NCBI GenBank assembly: GCA_029257435.1
Contig: JARIBI010000035.1
Location: forward strand, 1-64,000
Reading direction: 5' to 3'
DNA: 64,000 bases
Source of the DNA: Sporosarcina sp.
GTDB lineage: Bacteria > Bacillota > Bacilli > Bacillales_A > Planococcaceae
Of this stretch, positions 25,729 to 33,463 are shown piece after piece; within the stretch, counting starts at the first letter, position 1, and each line of letters begins with the position of its first letter. The notes beneath the pieces were generated by a model. The model made no database searches. It worked only from the letters and a program-made list of their open reading frames with translations, and was not told the origin of the DNA. The translations under genes were made by a program, and so were the position numbers.

Positions 25729-26490
25729 GTGGCGTCTAAGCACATGAAAAAAAGCGTTTTATTCGTAAGCGGTATGGTTATACTTCCTACAATTCTCATG
25801 GGGTGTATGCCTAATAAATTTGAGCAAAGAATTGAAGAAACCAAAAAAGAGTCAATTGAACTGGCGGAAAAGAATGAAATAGAGAATGGGAAAGAAATTA
25901 CAGAGGATACACCAGCTAGCGAAGTAGAACTATCAGATAAGCAAAAAGAGGTACTTGAGAAATCGCCAAAAATTTCGCCTGAACAAGCGGTTCAAAACAA
26001 CGAATTAGATCAAAAAACAGAAGTTTTGACGAAAGTTCCACCAGCAAAAGATGCTTATTATACAGCGGAAGAAGCTAGTCAATATTTCAGTTATCTATTC
26101 TATCAGTTTCATACGAATCAAATTAAAGCAGAAGATTTCTTTGACCTATTGTCTCCCCATCTTGATCCTTCATTTATAGATATATTGCCTGAAAATAGGG
26201 ACTATCATATCCGCACATTTGAGGTGTTACAAGAAGAGTTCTTAAAGCAATTATCTTCTCCAATCGTATCTTATAAAGTAACGGATATTGATACATATGA
26301 GAGAACACAGGAAAGTACCTTTTATCGTATGTATGAAATGAAAAACAAGATGAAGTTGTTCTATATGATGGTTATTAAACCGAATAAAGAAGGACAATGG
26401 CTGTTGATGGATGATCGTCCTGCACCGCCTTATGAGACGCATAAAGCAAATGAAAAACTAATAGAAGAAGAAAAAGGAGATAAAAAATAA
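25729..26490 (+). CDS. Lipoprotein of unknown function
   Basis: This 253-residue protein has a short basic start, a hydrophobic signal and a lipobox, ILMGC, with the lipidated Cys near residue 25, followed by a Glu/Lys-rich linker. The mature domain (residues ~100-245) resembles a compact folded unit (AYYTAEEASQYFSYLFYQFH ... MYEMKNKMKLFYMMVIKPNK), in style like extracytoplasmic domains of Gram-positive conjugation lipoproteins. GTG at 25729 is used, with GGGGGAGCG upstream. It overlaps the next gene by one base. Confidence 0.75.
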   Translation: MASKHMKKSVLFVSGMVILPTILMGCMPNKFEQRIEETKKESIELAEKNEIENGKEITEDTPASEVELSDKQKEVLEKSPKISPEQAVQNNELDQKTEVLTKVPPAKDAYYTAEEASQYFSYLFYQFHTNQIKAEDFFDLLSPHLDPSFIDILPENRDYHIRTFEVLQEEFLKQLSSPIVSYKVTDIDTYERTQESTFYRMYEMKNKMKLFYMMVIKPNKEGQWLLMDDRPAPPYETHKANEKLIEEEKGDKK

Positions 26491-27389
26491 TGGCAAATTC
26501 AGAAGCCTTGGAAACATCGGATTTCAGCAACGTTATATGGAATGAATTGAAGGAACGGATAAAAACTGATAAAGAGTTTATAGATGAACTACAGGGAATC
26601 TATTACTTTTATGAGCGGAAAATTTTAAAGCACGCAACAACGGATAAACAGAATGAATTCGTGTATAAGCAATTTGAAGATGTTGTTTTCAGTCAGTTTT
26701 TCCAGGGATACTTAATTATGAGAGCGGTCTTATCAGATTCTGAAATTCAAGCCGACCAAAAAGTTTGGACTATGAATAAAGGATTCGTGAGAAATTCAAT
26801 TGCCACTATCTTATCCTCTATTTTTGAAGATGAAAATACGGACTGGACATACACAGAAGTAGGACATAGCTTCGGTATTCAAGTTCTTGATGAACTTAGC
26901 ACGGCTTTCGATATTGTGAAGGATGCTCGAACAGAGATTGCCTTCTATGGGGCATATAAAGCATTGATTGAAGATAGTAGATATACCGGTACCGAGATTG
27001 ATGAAACGATGTCACTTCGCTTAGGGACACCTTTAGATTTAGAGTTCCTATCCCCACAAGTGTTCATGCAGGCTCAATATTCAACCGCGCAAAATGAAAT
27101 ATGGGATCTATTCTTATGGACCGCTGTTCAAAAAGATCAATGGGTAGGTTCAGTAAGTGTGACTTCAATTGCAACTGCTGAATTACCGGTCTACCTATTA
27201 GAGATTAAGTTGAATGAAACCATTACACTTGAAGAAAAACACGAAATTACGAATCAGATTGTGTTAAGACTTCCTGAAGATGTACGAGAGTTATTGCAAA
27301 CGCGTCTTTACCACACAACAGATTTAGAAATTTTAGTACCTACTAGCAAAAGAGATGAAAAACAAAAAAAAGAAGAGCTCACTCATTGA
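26490..27389 (+). CDS. Unrecognised 299-residue soluble protein
   Basis: Mostly helical and acidic (NVIWNELKERIKTDKEFIDELQ near the N-terminus), with no signal peptide, membrane helix or recognisable catalytic motif. The ATG overlaps the stop of the lipoprotein gene (TAATG), with AAAAAGGAGA upstream. It is the last gene of the operon, ending at a terminator shared with the convergent ThiF gene. Function unknown. Confidence 0.7.
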   Translation: MANSEALETSDFSNVIWNELKERIKTDKEFIDELQGIYYFYERKILKHATTDKQNEFVYKQFEDVVFSQFFQGYLIMRAVLSDSEIQADQKVWTMNKGFVRNSIATILSSIFEDENTDWTYTEVGHSFGIQVLDELSTAFDIVKDARTEIAFYGAYKALIEDSRYTGTEIDETMSLRLGTPLDLEFLSPQVFMQAQYSTAQNEIWDLFLWTAVQKDQWVGSVSVTSIATAELPVYLLEIKLNETITLEEKHEITNQIVLRLPEDVRELLQTRLYHTTDLEILVPTSKRDEKQKKEELTH

Positions 27390-27408
27390 GTGGGTTCTTC
27401 TTCTTTTT
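27367..27408. terminator. Bidirectional terminator between convergent operons
   Basis: AAGAAGAGCTCACTC and GAGTGGGTTCTTCTT pair around a short loop, with A-rich and T-rich flanks on both strands. It overlaps both stop codons. Confidence 0.75.
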
Positions 27409-28261
27409 GCTGTACTGGTGTACTTCTCATATAACCTTTCTTTGCATGAAAAAAAGTAATGTGAGAAGAGATTGTTTGTTCCTCTATAATCTGTGTCAAT
27501 GCGTTTAAGATAATCATTGCTGCGAATTTATTCACGATAAGTCGTTGTGGTTCACTAGCGGAAAGTTCCGTGCAAGATAACTCGCTTGGACGAACGCTGT
27601 CTTTTTCCAACAAAATATCAGGGAATACATCCGCCACGGGTTGCTGACTAAAAGTTCTAAGCTTTGCACCTACAACTACTTGGCCACTCCACCCACTGTC
27701 ATTAAACGCTTTTAATTCCTCTGCAGTCCAATCAGATTTAGGGCGGGTTTGCCAATCTGATGGAACGGTTGTCGCTTCATTCCCAGCATCAATATAAATA
27801 CATGGTTTTGTAACTTTAAAAAACTCGTGCATTAACTGACGTGTGAAATGATTATCAACACAACCTATAATGATCGGTAAGAATAAAGAACGGTCACGAT
27901 AACTATTATCCATTCTTAGATATTCAGTGCTAAACAAGCTTTTTAATTGTTCAACGGTTTCGATGAATGAATCGCTATAGGATCCAATGTCAATTCCATA
28001 TGCTGCTGAATAACGATTTGCCAATACATCTGCCTTTTTTAAACCGACTTCTTCTTTCAGAAATAGCTGATTACCTAAGTTTTTAGTTTCAATCACATCG
28101 GGATCAACGATAACAAAAGAAGCGCGGGACTTTGAAGTACCTAGCAGCTGCGCAATATGCTGTACAAGGTAACCTCCTGTGCCTCCTGTTCCTAACTGAA
28201 TGATATATGGATAGATTCGATTACATGAAGTATTCATTTTAGATAAAATATTAATAGTCAT
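27383..28261 (-). CDS. E1-like ThiF-family protein of PRTRC type
   Basis: This 292-residue protein has the adenylation-domain loop IIQLGTGGTGGYLV (residues 20-33), an acidic nucleotide strand (FVIVDPDVIETKNLGNQLF), the GCVDN strand with Cys near 134, and a Cys in SELSCTELSA near residue 230 followed by QRLIVNKFAA. That last stretch matches the SC...Q.L.N pattern of PRTRC-system ThiF proteins. E1 proteins adenylate the C-terminus of a ubiquitin-like partner. It overlaps the JAMM gene by four bases and closes the operon. No obvious ubiquitin-like gene with a terminal Gly-Gly is next to it. Confidence 0.75.
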   Translation of the reverse strand: MTINILSKMNTSCNRIYPYIIQLGTGGTGGYLVQHIAQLLGTSKSRASFVIVDPDVIETKNLGNQLFLKEEVGLKKADVLANRYSAAYGIDIGSYSDSFIETVEQLKSLFSTEYLRMDNSYRDRSLFLPIIIGCVDNHFTRQLMHEFFKVTKPCIYIDAGNEATTVPSDWQTRPKSDWTAEELKAFNDSGWSGQVVVGAKLRTFSQQPVADVFPDILLEKDSVRPSELSCTELSASEPQRLIVNKFAAMIILNALTQIIEEQTISSHITFFHAKKGYMRSTPVQQKEEEPTQ

Positions 28262-29223
28262 TGTGCAGCCACCTCGATATCCTTAGTACTAAAACTAACT
28301 AACCGTTCAAAAGGGGAGTCAAATAGGAAATCTATCTTCTTTTTTGAGTACCCTCGTTCGTCAGATAGGAATTGTCGAAGTGTCACATCCGGGAAAAATC
28401 TTTCCGTATGACCGACAATAGCATAATGCATTCCAGGCACACGTTCAGACCTGTTATCTTGTTTAGAAGGACGTGGCGGCATAGAGTGGTGTGAATGTAT
28501 CTCTAAGACTTTAACCGCATCTAACAATCGCTCTGCGAGCTCTTGTGAGGTTTCTGTAACTTCTACCCAATAAGGATGAACGCGCTGCTTTGGAATATCT
28601 AAGAAATAAGAATGACTGTTGAGATTATAATAAATATCCCCATGAACTTCTAAATCGATTGCACCATAAAACTGAGCTAATGATATAAAATCACGGAGTA
28701 AATCAAAAGGGATTTTAGGAAAAGAAGAAACACTACTAGTAAGTAGTGTTTCTTCACAATTTCCTTTCTTTTTCGCTTTCATCGTAGGAACGACAATATT
28801 TTTAGAAGCTATAAAAATAATGTCAGTATGGTCTTTCACGAGTTCAGGGAAATCTTTCTCCATACGCTTTCTTAGCATTTCTCCGTCAAGAGGAACACGT
28901 TCGGGATCTTTATCTTTTTTCTTAACAAGCAATCCTTCAACAAGTTCTTCTGGAGTGAAGTAAGAAGTAATAGGATGGGACTCACCGTAATAACGAATAA
29001 CAGTATCTTCGTTAGGTGTGAAAGTCTCTTTCTCTACTTTTTTTCCTGATGTTTTCTTTTTCTCTACAGTAGCGGTTGCTACTTGTGCTTTAACTTCTTC
29101 GGCTTTCTTCGCACGTTCAGCTGCTTCAATCTCTTTTTTAGCATCTTCCTCTTGTTTCTGTGCTACTGCATGGTCGTCTACTAAATTGAAGATTGAAAAG
29201 ATATCTGATTGTTGGTTAGTCAT
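28258..29223 (-). CDS. JAMM/JAB-type metalloprotease, PRTRC protein A-like
   Basis: This 321-residue protein has a Lys/Glu/Ala-rich N-terminus (residues ~20-60) and a C-terminal domain carrying a full JAMM zinc motif, EIHSHHSMPPRPSKQDN (about 241-257): H-x-H, then S-x-x-D at the right distance. JAMM proteins cut isopeptide bonds or process ubiquitin-like tails. ATG follows CCGGAGGAATTCATT. It lies directly after the E2-like gene and overlaps the E1-like gene, the order expected for PRTRC cassettes. In PRTRC naming this would be protein A; I rate that as likely, not certain. Confidence 0.7.
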   Translation of the reverse strand: MTNQQSDIFSIFNLVDDHAVAQKQEEDAKKEIEAAERAKKAEEVKAQVATATVEKKKTSGKKVEKETFTPNEDTVIRYYGESHPITSYFTPEELVEGLLVKKKDKDPERVPLDGEMLRKRMEKDFPELVKDHTDIIFIASKNIVVPTMKAKKKGNCEETLLTSSVSSFPKIPFDLLRDFISLAQFYGAIDLEVHGDIYYNLNSHSYFLDIPKQRVHPYWVEVTETSQELAERLLDAVKVLEIHSHHSMPPRPSKQDNRSERVPGMHYAIVGHTERFFPDVTLRQFLSDERGYSKKKIDFLFDSPFERLVSFSTKDIEVAAQ

Positions 29224-29274
29224 AATGAATTCCTCCGGATCAAGCCTCCCACTTAGGGTGAGGTCTTACAGCTC

Positions 29275-29994
29275 TTAGTTAATGAATAGTTCTCCAAATG
29301 TTTTGTTTGCGGGCATTAACCATTCATCGTTGAAAGGTTGGTCTTGAATCGTCTCAATGAGTTTACGGAAGTTACTAATTCCTAAAGTTGTTCGTACACC
29401 GTGGTCTTCGTTAAAAGGTGCGGCAACAAACCATCGAAACATACGTTCAAGCTCAACAATATCCGTGATGGATAGTCTTTGATTACGTCCCCAGCAAACA
29501 ATACCGTTTCCTTTACCTACGTTTGGATAAGGGAAGGTGAACAATCGTGTATCCTCTGTAATCGCTTTTCCGTTATTTTCAACGGCATATAGGCGAGTTT
29601 GGTCAATGGTCATCTCGGATTCAATACTGTTTCGCGTGACACTATACTGTAAAACTAAACGAGGGAAGCCTACCGTATAAAATACGTCATCTGAATCACC
29701 ATAGCGGATCTCCCAATCCTTTTGAGGGATATCTAGTGTGATTAGTTGCCTTGACCGGGTATCATTCGATGAATAGCGAATAGTACCAAAAGGTAAAGCA
29801 GGCGTTGTGTAGTCCAATACAGAATCTTTTTCAGGTTCTTGTAATTCTTCAGGTTCAGATTGAAAGGCTGCCAAAAAATCTGCTGTAGTTAAATAGAAGG
29901 GGCCTTTCGAGATCCCGTTACTAAGAATCTGTTTCGCAGTAATTGGATAGTTTGCGTTAATAGGTTCATCGGTTAACTCAAATTGCCATTTCAT
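29275..29994 (-). CDS. PRTRC protein B-like, candidate E2-like protein
   Basis: This 239-residue protein contains FPYPNVGKGNGIVCWGRN (Cys near residue 167), which fits the PRTRC protein B signature (PN...G..CWG). This family has been proposed to have an E2-like fold with that Cys as carrier. ATG follows AAAAGGAGGTACCATTC and overlaps the stop of the gene before it (ATGA). Together with the E1-like and JAMM genes it makes a conjugation-type set. The catalytic role of the Cys is inference. Confidence 0.6.
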   Translation of the reverse strand: MKWQFELTDEPINANYPITAKQILSNGISKGPFYLTTADFLAAFQSEPEELQEPEKDSVLDYTTPALPFGTIRYSSNDTRSRQLITLDIPQKDWEIRYGDSDDVFYTVGFPRLVLQYSVTRNSIESEMTIDQTRLYAVENNGKAITEDTRLFTFPYPNVGKGNGIVCWGRNQRLSITDIVELERMFRWFVAAPFNEDHGVRTTLGISNFRKLIETIQDQPFNDEWLMPANKTFGELFIN

Positions 29995-30485
29995 GAATGG
30001 TACCTCCTTTTCACGCTCTGTTTTTCTTCAATTAATGCATGAAGTAATTCTCCGAAATCCGTAAGTCCATAGTCCATGTCAATGATGATTAGAAAACCAT
30101 CTTCAACGACTTGTACTTCCGCAAATTCTGAATTAAAAAACTGAGAATGTAATGTGTTAGTAGGGATGGAAGTAACCGCACTGTCGGTTAACCGAATAAG
30201 TAAGTAAGATTCTATATTACCTAAAGGTTTATTCGCGTCTGTCATCCATTTGTGTCTTTTCTCCATGTCCTCATCGTCATATGCGAGCAGATAGTCAATA
30301 TCGGGATAGAAAAGTCCTAATATCGATATAAAATTGTTGAAATATCCATCGTCAGCGCCCGAGTATTCATTAAACGTACTGAGGTTTAGGAAGGATACAT
30401 CATTAATACCTGCGTCATAAGCAATCTTGGCGAGAAGTAAATTTGATAAGTAGCTCTCTATTGCGTAAATTTGTTCAATATTCAA
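29991..30485 (-). CDS. Unrecognised 164-residue acidic protein in the PRTRC-like operon
   Basis: It starts at TTG with AGGAG ten bases upstream. Acidic, with helix-strand alternation (IEQIYAIESYLSNLLLAKIA, then VQVVEDGFLIIIDMDYGL). It overlaps the E2-like gene by four bases and follows another unknown gene by 12 bases. No Gly-Gly tail is seen, so it does not look like a processed ubiquitin-like protein. It may be a system-specific partner or substrate adaptor. Confidence 0.65.
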   Translation of the reverse strand: MNIEQIYAIESYLSNLLLAKIAYDAGINDVSFLNLSTFNEYSGADDGYFNNFISILGLFYPDIDYLLAYDDEDMEKRHKWMTDANKPLGNIESYLLIRLTDSAVTSIPTNTLHSQFFNSEFAEVQVVEDGFLIIIDMDYGLTDFGELLHALIEEKQSVKRRYHS

Positions 30486-30497
30486 GGTACACAGCTC

Positions 30498-30821
30498 CTA
30501 AATAAATCTATAAAGAGAGGGCAATCGTTGCATAGGTGCATTCTCAAAATAGAACATTTTATGTTGAAGTGAAATAAGTTGAGCGAAAGGATGATTTTTA
30601 TCCAAAGTGAGCTCCCCATCTTCATCTTCTGATTGAATAATCTCGTAGACATTATCTTTAAAGTAAATAAGTTCATCTATATCTAATGCAGCAAAGTTAA
30701 TATTCTCCGGAGTTTCAAAATTGAAAGCAGCGGAATATAACATAAGGCGAGATGAATTATTTAAGACAGTATCATTAGCTTTTTCTAGTAATTTTTCACT
30801 TATCTCTAGTAAATTCTTCAA
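30498..30821 (-). CDS. Unrecognised 107-residue acidic protein
   Basis: TTG start with AAGGAG seven bases upstream. The N-terminal half is helical (LLEISEKLLEKANDTVL), then an acidic strand-rich part (FAALDIDELIYFKDNVYEII). It follows the sliding-clamp gene after a terminator-like hairpin and precedes the PRTRC-like genes. It could be one of the small PRTRC proteins, but no motif proves it. Confidence 0.6.
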   Translation of the reverse strand: MKNLLEISEKLLEKANDTVLNNSSRLMLYSAAFNFETPENINFAALDIDELIYFKDNVYEIIQSEDEDGELTLDKNHPFAQLISLQHKMFYFENAPMQRLPSLYRFI

Positions 30822-30836
30822 AAAATCTCTCCTTAC

Positions 30837-30874
30837 AAAAGAAAAGAGAACTAGGAGGATACCTGGTTCTCTTT
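30837..30874 (-). terminator. Hairpin after the sliding-clamp gene
   Basis: AAAGAGAACCAGG pairs with CCTAGTTCTCTTT and is followed by T-rich sequence. It separates dnaN from the downstream PRTRC-like genes and may give partial readthrough. Confidence 0.65.
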
Positions 30875-30886
30875 CACTCTATTGTT

Positions 30887-31996
30887 TTAGTATTGTCTAA
30901 CGGGTAATACGAGTTGAATATTACTCGTAACAGTACCTTCAGGAATGATGATGAAAGGCCTCATAGCTCCAGTGAATTGAAAGCGAACTGATTTAGTCTC
31001 TAGTCGCTTTAACACATCCAAAACGTATTGAGCGGAGAACGCGATACTAAAGCCTTCTACACCTTCATACACCTCGAATGCCAATTCATTAGATCCCTTT
31101 TTACCGGTCCCACTCGCAGATAGTTCTACGAATAGACTGCCGATGTTAAAGGCAACTACATTATTTGTTGTGACGGCTGCTAACAACTCCAATCCGTCAA
31201 TTAACTCCTTTCGATTCACGACTAACTCTGATTCAAACTCACTTGGGATCAATCTTGACGTATCAGGATAGTTGCCTTCAAGTAGACTTGAAAAGAGAAT
31301 CGTATTTCCGTTTGCTAATGCAATGGAACTCGAACTTGGTAGTAAAATTACATCTTTCGAAAGGTCAAAGGATTTCATCGCTTTATCAAGAACCGAAGCG
31401 GGAACCGCCATCGAAATACTTTCTTCGATTGTCGGTGTACCCTTGCCGTGGAATGAACTTAAACGGTGACTATCTGTTGCAGTAAACACGTTACTATCTT
31501 TTGAAAAGACCATGTTTACAGCAGTAAGAATCGGGCGGATATCAGACTTAGAAGTAGCAAAAGTAGTATGTGTCACCATATCCGAAAATTCTTTACCTGT
31601 TAATACGACTTGTGTAGTCCTGGATTCAGTATCGATCTTAGGAAACTCGTCAGCATTCATAACAGAAAAGTGAAGTTTCGTTTTTGCTTGGGTAACTGTA
31701 ACACCTTCAGCTGTCGCTTCTACGTTGATTGAGCCTTTCATCTTCTTTGCACTGTCAAAAAGCTCTCTCGGGAAAACACAACGACCAGGTTCAATAAGTT
31801 GTTCATCATCTACTTTGTCAAGTAAAACACGATGAATGACACTCTCATTACCATCGCTGGCTGAGAACATAATACAATCATTTTGAGCTTCGACGAGAAC
31901 ACCATTTAGTATTGGTAAAGTTGTTTTTGCAGTTAGCAAACGTCCCATTTTTAGTACAGTTTCTTGAATTGCAGTATTAGTAATTGTGAATTTCAT
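30887..31996 (-). CDS. dnaN: DNA polymerase III beta subunit (sliding clamp)
   Basis: This 369-residue full-length clamp shows the family landmarks: KMGRLLTAKTTLPILNGVLV at the N-terminus, TATDSHRLS near 190, LLEGNYPDTSRLIP near 255 and the C-terminal FQFTGAMRPFIIIPEG ... LVLPVR. The clamp ring tethers polymerases and partners to DNA. A plasmid copy is unusual and may specialise replication of transferred single strands. The ATG follows AAGGAGACCCTT. It sits in a cluster with Rad52-type and PRTRC-like genes. Confidence 0.93.
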   Translation of the reverse strand: MKFTITNTAIQETVLKMGRLLTAKTTLPILNGVLVEAQNDCIMFSASDGNESVIHRVLLDKVDDEQLIEPGRCVFPRELFDSAKKMKGSINVEATAEGVTVTQAKTKLHFSVMNADEFPKIDTESRTTQVVLTGKEFSDMVTHTTFATSKSDIRPILTAVNMVFSKDSNVFTATDSHRLSSFHGKGTPTIEESISMAVPASVLDKAMKSFDLSKDVILLPSSSSIALANGNTILFSSLLEGNYPDTSRLIPSEFESELVVNRKELIDGLELLAAVTTNNVVAFNIGSLFVELSASGTGKKGSNELAFEVYEGVEGFSIAFSAQYVLDVLKRLETKSVRFQFTGAMRPFIIIPEGTVTSNIQLVLPVRQY

Positions 31997-32050
31997 AAGG
32001 GTCTCCTTAATCCCGCCATCCTAGAGGTATGGTCTTATGGATTGTGTAAT

Positions 32051-32102
32051 AAAAAAACACGCAACCGGAGGAAGAGGATTCAACCTTCCGGTAAACGTGT
32101 TT
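32051..32102 (-). terminator. Terminator between the Rad52-type gene and dnaN
   Basis: Arms AAACACG/CGTGTTT with an inner ACCGGAAGG/CCTCCGGT stem and seven T on the minus strand. Confidence 0.8.
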
Positions 32103-32109
32103 GTTTCTC

Positions 32110-33087
32110 TCATGCAGCGATGTTTAAATCCTCACGGATCAGTGCAAGTGTTTGTTCACAAGATCTTTTCGTCATTTTTAAAAATAGCGAATAGATATCT
32201 TTCAACTCTACTTTGAGGGTGATTTGAGCATAATAAAGCGCTCTGTCTTCATCCAGTCCGTACTTAGTACAATTCTCCAAATAAGTTTTAACAGGCACAA
32301 GTGCATGATATAACTTCCCTAGTTGGTCAGTTGAAGCTTGTTGGAAAGGAATACGGGCTCCACTCGTTTTTTCCATCAACGGCACAATGTATTTATCTGG
32401 CGTCTTGAAAAAGTTTAATAATCCCTCTACGAGTTTCATAGCATTTGTATGATTCTCTTCGGGAGTACGCTCTTGTTTAACGGGAGTAGGATCGCTTACA
32501 GGAGTTGGCGGGGTAGAAGGTGCATTATTCGATGCAGTTCTACTTGTATTGCCATTCTTGCTGTCACGAGGTCCTTGAGCCCATGAAGGTAGATGGGGCG
32601 TATCAAAACCACCTTTTAGGTGAGTTGGTGTCCCCTTTAACTTAAAGGTACCGTTCACGTAGTGTTCGCCTTTGTCTTTAAGTTCTACCCAAACATTATC
32701 TAGTTCGTATAAATACCTTCCGATTCCCCAATGGACAGCAGCACGTTTCAATGCGTTTGAGTGTCCACCTTTAACCGCTTCAATATCACTTACTTCTGAA
32801 GCGTCAGATCGTGTGATCCATTCTTCGCCAATCTTAATGGAAAGTCGGCATTGAAAAGCCTCTTTATTTCCCACGTTAATCAGGTCAAAGTTACTCTGCC
32901 AAAATCCGCCGAATACTTCGTCTAGTCGCTTCATAATGGAACGTGAAGTCAGGTAGGGAAGCACTAAAAGTTTTACACCACGGTTGTTTTCGGTTGCTGA
33001 TTGAACACGCCATTCGATATCTTTTGCGTCAAATGGTGCTCGTAGTTCCTCCAATAGTAATTTGCTGTCGTTAATAACATTTGTCAT
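32110..33087 (-). CDS. Rad52/Rad22-family single-strand annealing protein
   Basis: About 325 residues. Residues ~10-160 match the Rad52 core: LLEELRAPFDAKDIEWRVQS, YLTSRSIMKRLDEVFGG, WITRSDASEVSDIEAVKGG, and ALKRAAVHWGIGRYLYEL. These proteins anneal complementary single strands and help plasmids recombine or re-circularise after transfer. The C-terminal half is less conserved. ATG at 33087 follows AAAGGGTGTATAAC; a TTG 18 bases earlier is possible. It is the first gene of its strand cluster and is preceded by a terminator-bearing leader. Confidence 0.85.
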   Translation of the reverse strand: MTNVINDSKLLLEELRAPFDAKDIEWRVQSATENNRGVKLLVLPYLTSRSIMKRLDEVFGGFWQSNFDLINVGNKEAFQCRLSIKIGEEWITRSDASEVSDIEAVKGGHSNALKRAAVHWGIGRYLYELDNVWVELKDKGEHYVNGTFKLKGTPTHLKGGFDTPHLPSWAQGPRDSKNGNTSRTASNNAPSTPPTPVSDPTPVKQERTPEENHTNAMKLVEGLLNFFKTPDKYIVPLMEKTSGARIPFQQASTDQLGKLYHALVPVKTYLENCTKYGLDEDRALYYAQITLKVELKDIYSLFLKMTKRSCEQTLALIREDLNIAA

Positions 33088-33142
33088 GTTATACACCCTT
33101 TCCAATTGTTTTTTTGAATCTCACAAACTCTCGTGAAAACAC

Positions 33143-33220
33143 AAAAAAGCCCTTGGGCAGATTGGTCACATAGCAAAAAAGAATAAAAATATGCTATGAA
33201 TCGCAATGGGCCCAAAGGCT
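33143..33220 (-). terminator. Leader terminator ahead of the Rad52-type gene
   Basis: On the minus strand AGCCTTTGGGC pairs with GCCCAAGGGCT, with inner ATTG/CAAT and ATAGCA/TGCTAT stems, then six T. It lies upstream of the first start codon, so it should act as an attenuator. Confidence 0.7.
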
Positions 33221-33230
33221 TGAGTTAGTC

Positions 33231-33244
33231 GTCACCGCAGAATC
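33231..33244 (-). promoter_or_regulatory. Leader box GATTCTGCGGTGAC (copy 1)
   Basis: This 14-base sequence on the minus strand lies about ten bases before the terminator stem. The identical sequence stands at 35166-35179 in front of another leader terminator. Confidence 0.6.
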
Positions 33245-33352
33245 GCTCAAAAGAGAGGGATTTGCATAAAAAGAGAGATAAGTAGATTCCAATTTAGTAT
33301 ACAGCAAACAAGAAAAAATAGAAATGGAAACTTCTCTTGTATTCTATCCATG

Positions 33353-33361
33353 TGCTATACT
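33353..33361 (+). promoter_or_regulatory. Extended -10 promoter ahead of the orphan ParA-like gene
   Basis: TGCTATACT, the same extended -10 as in the promoter at 16208-16216. It is followed by a terminator-like leader. Confidence 0.55.
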
Positions 33362-33387
33362 TTCAACATATAACAACTATAAACCAA

Positions 33388-33438
33388 AGCAAACACTGCT
33401 CATGCCGGAGAGACAAGTCTCTTAGGGATGGGCTTTTT
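33388..33438 (+). terminator. Leader terminator ahead of the orphan ParA-like gene
   Basis: GCTCAT/ATGGGC outer pairing with an inner AGAGA/TCTCT hairpin, then five T. The ribosome binding site AAGGAAGG comes after it. Confidence 0.6.
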
Positions 33439-33463
33439 ATGTGGAAAAGGAAGGATGGTTCCT

